DNA of 12,751 bases, taken from contig VAZH01000121.1 in assembly GCA_005884465.1 (NCBI GenBank), forward strand, positions 1-12,751. Direction: 5' to 3'. The translations under genes were made by a program, and so were the position numbers. Below are positions 6,037 through 12,717 of the stretch, one piece after another; within the stretch, counting starts at the first letter, position 1, and every line of letters starts with the position of its first letter. This stretch comes from Alphaproteobacteria bacterium (GTDB lineage Bacteria > Pseudomonadota > Alphaproteobacteria > Rhizobiales > Xanthobacteraceae). The notes below the pieces were generated by a model that did no database searches, was not told where the DNA came from, and saw nothing but the letters and a program-made list of their open reading frames with translations.

Positions 6037-6256
6037 ACTCAGTGCCCGTCGTTTGCGCAACGTCATTGCGGTGTTGACGGAGCAGCGCAACATCGTCGTT
6101 TCAAGGGGAGCTTTCTTTGCCGGCCATCTGATTGATCTGTCGATCATGCAGCTTCGCTTGACGCTTCACGATATCTCCGAGGAAGAATTGTCCGAATTCT
6201 CCAATGTCCTGACCGTTTCGCTGGCGGCGAGCCCTCGGATCGATGGAGAGGCATGA
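6029..6256 (+). CDS. Small helical protein of the operon, function unknown
   Basis: A 75-residue protein lying between the hydrolase and transporter genes. Its ATG (6029-6031) overlaps the end of the hydrolase gene by 8 bp and is preceded by GAAGGG about 9 bases upstream. Its stop overlaps the ATG of the transporter gene (ATGA). The sequence is mostly helical: MDELSARRLRNVIAVLTEQR, then SRGAFFAGHLIDLSIMQLRL, then ISEEELSEFSNVLTVSL, with no strong membrane segment. No family was recognised. The double overlap on both sides argues that it is a real, translationally coupled gene rather than a chance frame. It could be a subunit or accessory factor of the hydrolase or transferase. Confidence 0.6.
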   Translation: MDELSARRLRNVIAVLTEQRNIVVSRGAFFAGHLIDLSIMQLRLTLHDISEEELSEFSNVLTVSLAASPRIDGEA

Positions 6257-7482
6257 GGATGCCGGGCCGCAGATGGGTGATCCTTGCGGTGCTGTTTGCG
6301 GCGCGTGCGGCCACGGGATTCCAGTTTCAATCGGTCGGATCGGCCGCAAAATTGCTGATGCAGGATTTGGCGATCGATTATTCCCAAATCGGCATGCTCC
6401 TGGGCGCCTATTTGTTGCCCGGCGTCATTGTCGCATTTCCGGCGGGATTGCTGGGCCAGCGCTTTCAGGAAAAGACGCTCGGTCTTGCCGGCCTGGCGCT
6501 GATGGTGATTTCAGGCGTAGCGCTGAGCGTTTGCGATGGTTTCGTTGCGGCGCTAGCCGCACGTATCATCGGCGGCGTCGGCGCGACAATTGCGATCCTG
6601 GTTGCGACAAAGATGACCACGGACTGGTTCGATGGCCGCGAAATCGTCCTCGCCATGTCGCTTCTGCAAGTGAGCTGGCCATTCGGTGCGATGCTGGCGC
6701 TGCCGATACAGGCCTTCATCGGGCAATCGTTCGGATGGCCCGCAGTGATGATGTCAGGGGCGATTGCCGCCGGCGCAGCGTTTTGCGCATTTGCTTTTGT
6801 TTCCGAGCCGTCGGAACGGGCGCCACAGACCGCGGTTGAACGCTCAAAACTTCCCCATTCCGTTCTGCTTGCAGTCATCGTCGCCGGCACGATCTGGGGC
6901 GCGATGAATCTCGCCTGCATCCTGTTCTTCAGCTACGCGCCCTTGCTGCTGGTGGCGCAGGGGTCGTCGCCGACCGCGGCCGCTTCGCTTGTCAGCCTCG
7001 CGATCTGGTTCACCATCCTGGCGATTCCAACGGGCGGATATCTCGTTCACCGGTTGGGCAGGCCGACTGCGGCGATCGTCACCTGTGCGCTGATTGCGGC
7101 TATCGCGCTGGCGCTGTTCGCAGCCGGTGTCCATCCGACAATTTCCTGCCTGTTATTCGGGGTTGCGGTCGGTCCCTTGTCAGGCGCCATCCTCTCGCTA
7201 CCCGCGAAGGTGCTCAGTCCGCGCGATCGTTCGGTTGGATTTGGCGTGTTCTACACTTGCTTCTATGTGTTGATGGCTGTTGGGCCGTTGGCGGCGGGCC
7301 GCCTGCAAGACCTCTGGGGATCGCCGTCGGCCGCATTGATCGCGGGGGCCGCGTTGCTGGTCGCGATCGTGCCCTTGTCGCTTTCGTTTGTATTTTTGTC
7401 GAACCCGCATCGTCTCGCCAGACTGGACGGCGATGCGCCGCTTCGTGAATGGCGACCGGGCATTTCCCGCGCTGACGGTTAG
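6253..7482 (+). CDS. MFS transporter, CynX/NimT-like
   Basis: A 409-residue inner-membrane protein with about 12 hydrophobic segments, consistent in length with the major facilitator superfamily. The loop after helix 2 has GLLGQRFQEKT, a variant of the MFS G-x(3)-D/G-R-x-G/R motif, and the mirrored loop after helix 8 has GGYLVHRLGRPT. The sixth segment is followed by a polar central loop (SEPSERAPQTAVERSKLPH). The overall pattern recalls the CynX/NimT branch, whose members move small anions or drugs; this is a weak subfamily call. The ATG at 6253 overlaps the preceding stop (ATGA). An ATG at 6259 has better spacing to GGAGAGG (6245-6251) and is equally possible. As last gene of the operon it probably imports the substrate or exports the product of the acetyltransferase/hydrolase pair. 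Confidence 0.88.
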   Translation: MRMPGRRWVILAVLFAARAATGFQFQSVGSAAKLLMQDLAIDYSQIGMLLGAYLLPGVIVAFPAGLLGQRFQEKTLGLAGLALMVISGVALSVCDGFVAALAARIIGGVGATIAILVATKMTTDWFDGREIVLAMSLLQVSWPFGAMLALPIQAFIGQSFGWPAVMMSGAIAAGAAFCAFAFVSEPSERAPQTAVERSKLPHSVLLAVIVAGTIWGAMNLACILFFSYAPLLLVAQGSSPTAAASLVSLAIWFTILAIPTGGYLVHRLGRPTAAIVTCALIAAIALALFAAGVHPTISCLLFGVAVGPLSGAILSLPAKVLSPRDRSVGFGVFYTCFYVLMAVGPLAAGRLQDLWGSPSAALIAGAALLVAIVPLSLSFVFLSNPHRLARLDGDAPLREWRPGISRADG

Positions 7483-7536
7483 ATCTAACCGGGCCAGCGC
7501 CGGTAAGCTCGCGCGTTTCGCCGGCTGATCCCTTTC

Positions 7537-7554
7537 AAGGCCGCTGGCGGTTTT
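7537..7554 (+). terminator. Weak terminator after the MFS gene
   Basis: AAGGCCG and CGGTTTT form a 7-bp stem with two G.U pairs around a CTGG loop, 54 bp past the MFS stop, ending in TTTTCT. The stem is weak but has the U-rich end lacking in the other hairpins of this window. Confidence 0.35.
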
Positions 7555-7791
7555 CTGGAACCAAATGCGGATTGTATCCGACCATCCGAGCGGCCTGATA
7601 TATGGCCGCCCCGGATCGCCCGCGCCGGGCCTCGCCGCCCTCGTGCCGCCACAAATTTTCAGGGGATATCAATAGGTTGAACCCCGCCTGGAGCCGTGCC
7701 GAGACCCCGTTCTTGCTTGCGTCGATAGCCCGCTTCCTTTATCCGATTGTGTGCCTTGCATGCGAGCGGCCCCGGCCGTGATTAAGGCTGG

Positions 7792-7856
7792 GCGCCTGAT
7801 CCGGAAAAGCATGGCCTCGGACGTGGGTCGGCGCCGGTTTTCCGAAGAGATCGTGC
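7792..7856. repeat. Dispersed Bradyrhizobium-type palindromic repeat, long form
   Basis: The outer arms GCGCCTGATCCGGAAAAG and CCGGTTTTCCGAAGAGATC match the arrays at 12244-12357. The interior instead has GCATGGCCTCGGACGTGGGTCGGCG, the worn remains of the nested CCTCGGA/TCCGAGG hairpin found in longer copies. It ends 36 bp before the purA ATG, so it probably lies in the purA leader. The family is known to me as widespread in Bradyrhizobium and relatives; copy number was not checked. Confidence 0.75.
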
Positions 7857-7892
7857 TTGAACAGTTAGAGTTGCAGAGGGAATACCCGCGAA

Positions 7893-9185
7893 ATGGCCAA
7901 TGTTGTCGTCGTCGGCGCCCAATGGGGCGACGAAGGGAAGGGCAAGATCGTCGACTGGTTGTCGGAGCAGGCCGACATCGTCGTGCGCTTCCAGGGCGGC
8001 CACAACGCCGGCCATACGCTGGTCATCAACGGCCAAACCTACAAGCTGGCGCTGCTACCCTCCGGCGTATTGCGGCCTTCCAAACTCGCGGTGATCGGCA
8101 ATGGCGTGGTGTTCGATCCGCAGGCGTTCCTCGATGAGGTGGCAAAACTGAAGGCGCAGGGCGTCGCGGTCAGCCCGGAAAATCTGCGGGTGGCGGAAAA
8201 CGTCACGCTGATCCTGCCGCTGCACCGCGAGCTCGATGCGCTCCGGGAATCGTCGAATGCGGTCACCGCGATCGGCACCACCCGGCGCGGCATCGGGCCG
8301 GCTTACGAGGACAAGGTCGGCCGCCGCGCGATCCGGCTAATGGACCTCGCCGATCTCGACACGCTGCCGCACAAGATCGACCGCCTGTTGGCGCATCACA
8401 ACGCGCTGCGCCGCGGGCTCAATCTGCCCGAGATCGACGGCGCGGGAATCTTGAAAGAGCTGACCGCGCTGGCGCCAAAACTTCTGCCTTACGCCGAAAC
8501 GGTCTGGCGGCTGCTCGACCAGAAGCGCCGCGAGGGCAAGCGCATTCTGTTCGAGGGCGCGCAGGGCGCGCTGCTCGACGTCGACCACGGCACCTATCCT
8601 TACGTCACCTCGTCCAACACCGTGGCGGCGCAGGCCGCGACCGGCAGCGGCGTTGGGCCGAGCGCGGTCGGCTATGTGCTGGGTATCTGCAAGGCCTACA
8701 CGACCCGGGTCGGGCAGGGGCCGTTTCCGACCGAACAGGACAACGCGATCGGCCGCAAGATCGGCGAGCGCGGTCGCGAGTTTGGCACCAATACCGGCCG
8801 CCCGCGGCGCTGCGGCTGGTTCGACGCCATGCTGGTGCGCCAGACCGTGCGGACCAGCGGCATCAACGGTCTGGCGCTGACCAAGCTCGATATTCTCGAC
8901 GGTTTCGACTCAATCGAGGTCTGCACCGGTTACATGCTGGACGGCAAGGAAATCGACCATCTTCCGGCGGGCGAGGGCGCGCAGGCCCGGGTGGTGCCGG
9001 TCTACGAGACCATTGAAGGCTGGAAGCAGCCGACCGCCAATGCCCGCTCCTGGGCGGATTTACCGGCGCAGGCCATCAAATATGTCCGCCGGGTGGAAGA
9101 ACTGGTGGGCTGCCCAATCGCCTTGCTTTCCACCAGCCCGGAACGCGAGGATACTATTCTGGTCCAGAACCCGTTTGAGGCTTAA
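7893..9185 (+). CDS. purA: Adenylosuccinate synthetase
   Basis: A 430-residue cytoplasmic enzyme that joins IMP and aspartate using GTP to make adenylosuccinate, the first step from IMP to AMP. All signature motifs are present: the P-loop-like QWGDEGKGK (residues 10-18) with catalytic Asp13, GGHNAGHT with catalytic His41, [14 protein letters not shown] (IMP binding), and [22 protein letters not shown]. Further on are [23 protein letters not shown], the guanine-binding [10 protein letters not shown] and the C-terminal STSPERED. The length is that of the bacterial family. ATG 7893 starts the conserved [20 protein letters not shown] lies about 12 bases upstream, somewhat far. A dispersed repeat precedes it. 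The next gene starts 36 bp after its stop and may be cotranscribed. Confidence 0.98.
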   Translation: MANVVVVGAQWGDEGKGKIVDWLSEQADIVVRFQGGHNAGHTLVINGQTYKLALLPSGVLRPSKLAVIGNGVVFDPQAFLDEVAKLKAQGVAVSPENLRVAENVTLILPLHRELDALRESSNAVTAIGTTRRGIGPAYEDKVGRRAIRLMDLADLDTLPHKIDRLLAHHNALRRGLNLPEIDGAGILKELTALAPKLLPYAETVWRLLDQKRREGKRILFEGAQGALLDVDHGTYPYVTSSNTVAAQAATGSGVGPSAVGYVLGICKAYTTRVGQGPFPTEQDNAIGRKIGERGREFGTNTGRPRRCGWFDAMLVRQTVRTSGINGLALTKLDILDGFDSIEVCTGYMLDGKEIDHLPAGEGAQARVVPVYETIEGWKQPTANARSWADLPAQAIKYVRRVEELVGCPIALLSTSPEREDTILVQNPFEA

Positions 9186-9221
9186 CGGGATGTTACGGAA
9201 AGCCCGCAATGTTGAATAGAG

Positions 9222-10814
9222 ATGGCTGATTACTACCCGCTGATCGCTCGCGCTATTGCCGGACTGGACCCCAGCGCCCCCGGCGAGAGCCGCCGCGCGC
9301 TTTATGAGCGGGCGCGCGCCGCGCTGATCGCGCAGCTGCGCAGCGTGCAACCGCCGTTGAGCGAATCCGAAATCACCCGCGAGCGGCTGTCGCTGGAAGA
9401 GGCGGTGCGCAAGGTCGAATCCGAAGCGGCGCAGCGCGCCCGCGACGCATCACGCGTTGGCGGCGATCGCGCCCGCTCCGGCGACGCGTTCCGCGCCAAT
9501 GCCCGGCCCAATGCGCGGCCGGGCGAAACGGCGCCGCCTTCGACATCGCAAGGCCCGCGTCTGCGCCCGCCTTCGCCGCAAGCGCGCAACGAGCGGCCGC
9601 CGCCCGGACAGGAAGATCGGCAAGACCAGCGCCCGCCGCGCAACCTTCGCGCCGACGCACCGCCGACATCGGCGCGGCCGCCATCTCAGCCGCAAGTCCC
9701 GATGCCGGACCCACAACTGCCGCCGACCCGCGAGCGCGCCGGCGCGCCGCGCCGCGGCCCCGACAACAGCGCCCCGCAAGCGCCGGGCGTGCGCGGGTTC
9801 CGCGACATCGCCGCCGACGCCGACGATCTTGGCCGCGCCGCGGCCCAGGCCAACCGCGCCGCGCGAAAGACCTATGCCAACGTGCCTTCGCCCTCGCCGG
9901 AGTTCGACCGGCTCGAGCCGAGCATGGAGGACCGCGGCGCCGATCCCGAGACGCCCTATTCCTATGACGAGTCGGTCGATGAGGCGGAGCGCTACGCGCA
10001 GCCGCCGCCACGTCCGCGGCTCGCGCCGGACCGCGAGCCAAAGCGGCGCGGTCGAACCGGAGCGGTGTTTCCGTTCAAGAGCGCGATCGCGGTTGGCATC
10101 GTGCTGATCCTGGTGGTCGCCGCGATCCTGTGGGGCAGGTCGGCGGTGACCGCCGTCAGCGGGCTGTTCAAGCCACAGCCTTCGGTGGAAGCGCCAAAAG
10201 ATGCCTCGCCACTGTCGAAGCCGAAAATTCCCGATCGCGTCGGCCAGCCCTCATCGACCGAGCAGCTCGCGCCCGTGGCGCAGCGCGTCGTGCTGTATGA
10301 CGAGGATCCCTCCGATCCCAAGGGCAAGCAATATGTCGGCTCGGTGATCTGGCGCACCGAACAGATCAAGGCCAGCGCCGGCCAGAAGGCCGATATCGCC
10401 GTGCGCGCCGACGTCGATATTCCCGACCGCAAGTTCAAGATGACAATATCGTTCCGCCGCAATACCGATTCTTCGCTGCCCGCAAGTCATACCGCCGAGC
10501 TGACGTTTATCCTGCCGCCGGATTTCTCCGGCGGCGGCGTCGGCAACGTGCCGGGCATTCTGATGAAATCCAACGAGCAGGCGCGCGGCACGCCCTTAGC
10601 GGGCCTCGCCGTCAAGGTCACCGATGGCTTCTTCCTGGTCGGACTGTCGAACGTCGATGCCGACCGCCAGCGCAACCTGCAGCTCTTAAAAGAGCGCTCC
10701 TGGTTCGACGTCCCGCTGGTCTATGTCAACCAGCGCCGCGCCATCATCGCGATCGAAAAGGGCGCCCCCGGCGAGCGCGCGTTCAACGACGCTTTCGCGG
10801 CGTGGGGGGAGTAG
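9222..10814 (+). CDS. Proline/arginine-rich single-pass membrane protein, function unknown
   Basis: A 530-residue protein. Residues 1-75 form a charged helical domain (MADYYPLIARAIAGL..., RRALYERARAALIAQLR). I recall this N-terminal pattern from several uncharacterised Rhizobiales membrane proteins. Residues about 85-190 are a low-complexity Pro/Arg/Ala stretch, likely disordered. An acidic segment (about 225-258) is followed by basic KRRGR and one membrane helix at about 286-304 (SAIAVGIVLILVVAAILWG). The C-terminal 225 residues look folded, with beta-rich VVLYDEDPSDPKGKQYVGSVIWR and VPLVYVNQRRAIIAIEKG. Positive charges before the helix predict N-in topology, placing the C-terminal domain in the periplasm. 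It lies 36 bp after purA. The ATG has no strong ribosome site, but MADYY is the family-like start. No enzymatic motif was seen. Confidence 0.85.
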   Translation: MADYYPLIARAIAGLDPSAPGESRRALYERARAALIAQLRSVQPPLSESEITRERLSLEEAVRKVESEAAQRARDASRVGGDRARSGDAFRANARPNARPGETAPPSTSQGPRLRPPSPQARNERPPPGQEDRQDQRPPRNLRADAPPTSARPPSQPQVPMPDPQLPPTRERAGAPRRGPDNSAPQAPGVRGFRDIAADADDLGRAAAQANRAARKTYANVPSPSPEFDRLEPSMEDRGADPETPYSYDESVDEAERYAQPPPRPRLAPDREPKRRGRTGAVFPFKSAIAVGIVLILVVAAILWGRSAVTAVSGLFKPQPSVEAPKDASPLSKPKIPDRVGQPSSTEQLAPVAQRVVLYDEDPSDPKGKQYVGSVIWRTEQIKASAGQKADIAVRADVDIPDRKFKMTISFRRNTDSSLPASHTAELTFILPPDFSGGGVGNVPGILMKSNEQARGTPLAGLAVKVTDGFFLVGLSNVDADRQRNLQLLKERSWFDVPLVYVNQRRAIIAIEKGAPGERAFNDAFAAWGE

Positions 10815-10828
10815 GCAGCCGTCGGCGT

Positions 10829-10860
10829 CCGTCATTGCCGCGCTTGACCCGCAATCCGTC
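10829..10860. repeat. Possible fragment of a second dispersed repeat
   Basis: CGTCATTGCCGCGCTTGACC and the following CGCAATCCGTC resemble one arm of the CGTCATTGCC...CTTGACCCGGCAATCC repeat often seen between Bradyrhizobium genes. Only a short piece is present, overlapping the end of the AbrB-type gene by two bases. This is by memory of the pattern only. Confidence 0.3.
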
Positions 10861-11092
10861 ATAAATCGGCAAAGGCTCTTTCGTCGGCCTCGGATGTCCA
10901 TTCGGAAAACGCTGCGAACGGGTCGCCGGCTTCAATCGCCTTGTCGAGCAGGACACCTTCGTCGGTCAGCCGAAAGCGCAAGGTATCGCCGGGCTTGAGC
11001 TTCAGTTGTTCGCATACCTCGCGCGGAATCACGGTCTGGCTATTGACCGAGACCTTCGAGAAAGCGGCGGACTGACGGGAGGTGGCGTTCAT
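10859..11092 (-). CDS. AbrB/SpoVT-type antitoxin-like DNA-binding protein
   Basis: A 77-residue protein with the swapped-hairpin AbrB/MazE fold at about residues 11-52: FSKVSVNSQTVIPREVCEQL, then KPGDTLRFRLTDEGVLLDKA. The TVIPREV and KPGD motifs are typical of PrlF/VapB/MazE-class antitoxins. The C-terminal DPFAAFSEWTSEADERAFADL is the usual toxin-binding tail of the Rhizobiales version. Such proteins bind their own promoter and neutralise a partner toxin. No toxin gene adjoins: downstream lies the convergent 530-residue gene, and upstream a divergent membrane protein gene. It is therefore an orphan here, or acts as a plain regulator. The ATG at 11092 starts before the fold; its ribosome site (CAGG) is weak. 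Confidence 0.85.
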   Translation of the reverse strand: MNATSRQSAAFSKVSVNSQTVIPREVCEQLKLKPGDTLRFRLTDEGVLLDKAIEAGDPFAAFSEWTSEADERAFADL

Positions 11093-11221
11093 TATGCGAG
11101 TTTACCTGCAGTCTCGCCATTCTCAAGTTTGAAAATGATTTGAGGGGTTCTGCGCAGACATTGACGCCGCTGGCACAATGGCGAAACTGCCATCCCTGAT
11201 AAGAAGGTGCGAGGAGGCGGC

Positions 11222-11638
11222 ATGAAGCGCTACCTGATTTTTGCGGCTCTTGGGCCGCTGCTCGGCGGGTTTTTGCTGCTGTTCGCGACCACCTATATGT
11301 CCGGATACTGGACCGAAACCAATTTGGCGGAGGTCAAAAAGCTGTTCGTGGTCTTCGCCAAGACGCTTCAGTACTCCTATATGTTCGGCATCGTGCCTTC
11401 GCTGATGCTGGGTGCGGTGGATGATATTCTGTGGCACGTCAAGAGAATCGGCCCGGTTGCGCGGATGCTGATCGTCGGCGTGATCGCATTTGCTGCCGCA
11501 GAACTGCTCTACGGCTCCCGGGGACCGGACAGCGGTGTGATCCAGTTCATTCTTTATGGCATGGTGGGCTTTGTCCCCACGACGCTTTCGTCGTGGCTGG
11601 CGCATGAGGCGGTCGACGATAAGCCGGCGATTGAATAG
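11222..11638 (+). CDS. Small multi-pass inner-membrane protein (possibly DUF5413)
   Basis: A 138-residue protein with about four hydrophobic segments: YLIFAALGPLLGGFLLLFAT (4-23), about 49-65 (LQYSYMFGIVPSLMLGA), about 81-97 (ARMLIVGVIAFAAAELL) and about 107-124. The start MKRYLIFAALGP and the GAVDDILWHVK stretch recall a family annotated in Bradyrhizobium as DUF5413; that label is from memory and tentative. ATG 11222 is preferred over an in-frame GTG at 11207 because GAGGAGG (11211-11217) lies 4 bases before the ATG. No function is known to me. It is divergent from the AbrB-type gene, 129 bp apart, and could share its control region. Confidence 0.82.
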   Translation: MKRYLIFAALGPLLGGFLLLFATTYMSGYWTETNLAEVKKLFVVFAKTLQYSYMFGIVPSLMLGAVDDILWHVKRIGPVARMLIVGVIAFAAAELLYGSRGPDSGVIQFILYGMVGFVPTTLSSWLAHEAVDDKPAIE

Positions 11639-11664
11639 GCAAATGGCCTGACGCGCGACCGCGT

Positions 11665-11679
11665 GCCGCAACTTGCGGC
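11665..11679. repeat. Short palindrome between membrane protein genes
   Basis: GCCGCAACTTGCGGC is a perfect 7+1+7 palindrome, 26 bp after the 11222 gene and 21 bp before the DUF4112 gene. As RNA it would form a 6-bp stem with a 3-base loop. There is no T-run, so termination is doubtful. Confidence 0.35.
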
Positions 11680-11700
11680 GGCTTCGGGCGTTACCATCTG

Positions 11701-12246
11701 ATGGCGATGTCGAATGAAGATATTTTATCCCCCGGCACGGCGCGTGCCGGAAAAGCGTCCCGCGCAACGTTTCGCGGCGCGGAGGCGCGCGGCCCGATCA
11801 TCGATCAGGAGGGACGCGAAATCCCTGCGGAATCGCTGGGTCCGCAGTTCCAAGGCTTCAGGTTCGATTTCGGCAATGCAAATGCCAATCCGTTCGGCAA
11901 TCTCACCCGCGAGCAGCGGCTGGCGCGGCTCGATGCGCTGGCGAAGCTTCTGGACGTCGCCTTCATCCTGCCCGGCACCAACATCCGCTACGGCATCGAC
12001 GGCCTGATCGGATTGATTCCGGTGGTCGGCGATATCATCACGACCGCCATTTCGCTGTGGCTGGTGCGCGAGGCGCGCGCACTTGGCGCGCCGTGGCATG
12101 TCACGGCGCGGATGCTCGGCAATGTCGCACTTGATGGCGTCGTCGGGATGGTGCCGCTGGCGGGCGACGCATTCGACGTGATGTTCCGCGCCAATATGCG
12201 CAACGTGCGCCTGCTACGGCGCTGGATGGACAAGCAGCCGCGCTAG
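11701..12246 (+). CDS. DUF4112-family membrane protein
   Basis: A 181-residue protein. After a polar N-terminal region of about 70 residues, the DUF4112 domain runs from about 75 to 172. It opens with LDALAKLLDVAFILPGTNIRYGIDGL, then carries two similar hydrophobic hairpins, GLIGLIPVVGD (101-111) and GVVGMVPLAGD (146-156), and ends in AFDVMFRANMRNVRLLRRW. The family is common and uncharacterised; the two I/M-P-x(2)-G-D motifs are its hallmark. It is probably an inner-membrane protein. Start choice is uncertain: ATGs at 11701 and 11707 are in frame, and neither has a good ribosome site. The stop codon TAG is the first three bases of a dispersed repeat copy, so the repeat array abuts and closes the gene. 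Confidence 0.88.
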   Translation: MAMSNEDILSPGTARAGKASRATFRGAEARGPIIDQEGREIPAESLGPQFQGFRFDFGNANANPFGNLTREQRLARLDALAKLLDVAFILPGTNIRYGIDGLIGLIPVVGDIITTAISLWLVREARALGAPWHVTARMLGNVALDGVVGMVPLAGDAFDVMFRANMRNVRLLRRWMDKQPR

Positions 12247-12300
12247 CGCCTGATCCGGAAAAGTGGGAACCGGTTTTCCGAAAAGATCACGCGCCAAAAA
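12244..12300. repeat. Tandem palindromic repeat, copy 1
   Basis: The unit starts TAGCGCCTGATCCGGAAAAG, has the arm CCGGTTTTCCGAAAAGATCA and ends GCGCCAAAAA. CGGAAAA pairs with TTTTCCG around a GTGGGAACCGG loop, and the outer TGATC pairs with GATCA. Its first three bases are the DUF4112 stop codon. Confidence 0.85.
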
Positions 12301-12357
12301 TAGCGCCTGATCCGGAAAAGTGAGAACCGGTTTTCCGAAGAGATCACGCGCCAAAAA
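12301..12357. repeat. Tandem palindromic repeat, copy 2
   Basis: An exact 57-bp period after copy 1, with only two differences (GTGAGAA for GTGGGAA, GAAGAG for GAAAAG). The near-identity indicates a recent tandem duplication or ongoing homogenisation. Confidence 0.85.
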
Positions 12358-12401
12358 TAACGCCTGATCCGAAAAGCTTGCCCTCGGACTTGATCCGAGG
12401 G
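12358..12401. repeat. Partial third repeat copy with nested hairpin
   Basis: It begins in register (TAACGCCTGATCC, one G lost before AAAAG) but then switches to the long-form interior. That interior is a perfect 8-bp hairpin, CCCTCGGA (12381-12388), CTTGA, TCCGAGGG (12394-12401). The right outer arm CCGGTTTTCCG is missing. The hairpin lies 19 bp past the stop of the minus-strand 12421 gene and may end both convergent transcripts. Confidence 0.7.
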
Positions 12402-12420
12402 GATCGATTGATGCGTGGAA

Positions 12421-12717
12421 TTACGCCGCGTCGGCGTCGGCTTTGTCGCCGGCGGGCGCGGGTTCAGGCGCGCGTGGGCGGCGCGGCAGCGGAAAATCCT
12501 GGCTCTCATACAGCGTGCGGATGCCGCTCTGGTCGAAGCGGGCTTCATCGACCTGCAGATAGGCGCCATTCAGCGAATCCGCCGGCAGTTCCTCGATCGC
12601 GAAGCGGACCGCTTCGGCCGCGGTGCCAAATCGCCGATACGCAAAACCCGCCCGCTTCTTCTTGCGGATCGCGGCAGGGAACAGTTCGGCGGCGGTGTTG
12701 AAGCTGAAGGAAGCCAT
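12421..12717 (-). CDS. Conserved small hypothetical protein
   Basis: A 98-residue soluble protein with no signal peptide or membrane segment. The core KKKRAGFAYRRFGTAAEAVRFAIEELPADSLNGAYLQVDEARFDQSGIRTLYES (about 19-71) looks like a compact alpha/beta fold, and the last 25 residues are a Pro/Ala-rich tail. I recall similar proteins from Bradyrhizobium but no function for them. ATG 12717 has AGAGG 9 bases upstream (12727-12731 on the plus strand), supporting the start. It converges on the DUF4112 gene, with the repeat array between them. Confidence 0.78.
   Translation of the reverse strand: MASFSFNTAAELFPAAIRKKKRAGFAYRRFGTAAEAVRFAIEELPADSLNGAYLQVDEARFDQSGIRTLYESQDFPLPRRPRAPEPAPAGDKADADAA

Larger units (their letters stand above)
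7483..7892. other. 410-bp gene-free stretch before purA
   Basis: I see no supportable gene on either strand. It contains a weak terminator after the MFS gene (7537-7554), a perfect 6-bp dyad GCGGCC/GGCCGC around TGATATAT (7590-7609), and one dispersed palindromic repeat (7792-7856). The purA promoter must lie here. TTGCGT...TTATCC around 7718-7745 is the only arrangement I noticed, and it is unconvincing. Confidence 0.6.

Noticed and set aside
1..7482. Cyanate system (carbonic anhydrase plus CynX-like transporter plus LysR)
   Set aside because: The two genes are more than 6 kb apart with unrelated genes between them, and no cyanase gene is present.
7751..8137. Plus-strand frame in the purA leader
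   Set aside because: It translates the dispersed repeat and then runs out of frame into purA.
9373..10107. Long alternative frames over the Pro/Arg-rich part of the 9222 gene
   Set aside because: Low-complexity GC-rich sequence keeps several frames open; only the 9222-10814 frame has a membrane helix and a folded C-terminal domain.
11161..11185. Sigma54 promoter (TGGCAC) before the 11222 gene
   Set aside because: No TTGC element follows at the required spacing.
10859..11638. Toxin-antitoxin pair of the AbrB-type gene and the 11222 membrane protein
   Set aside because: The genes are divergent, and the membrane protein has four helices and no resemblance to known toxins.
12244..12401. CRISPR array
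   Set aside because: The copies are directly adjacent 57-bp palindromic units without unique spacers, matching a dispersed Bradyrhizobium repeat.
12243..12569. Minus-strand protein with repeated RIRRYFWRV units
   Set aside because: It is only the translation of the tandem DNA repeat, running antisense into the next gene.
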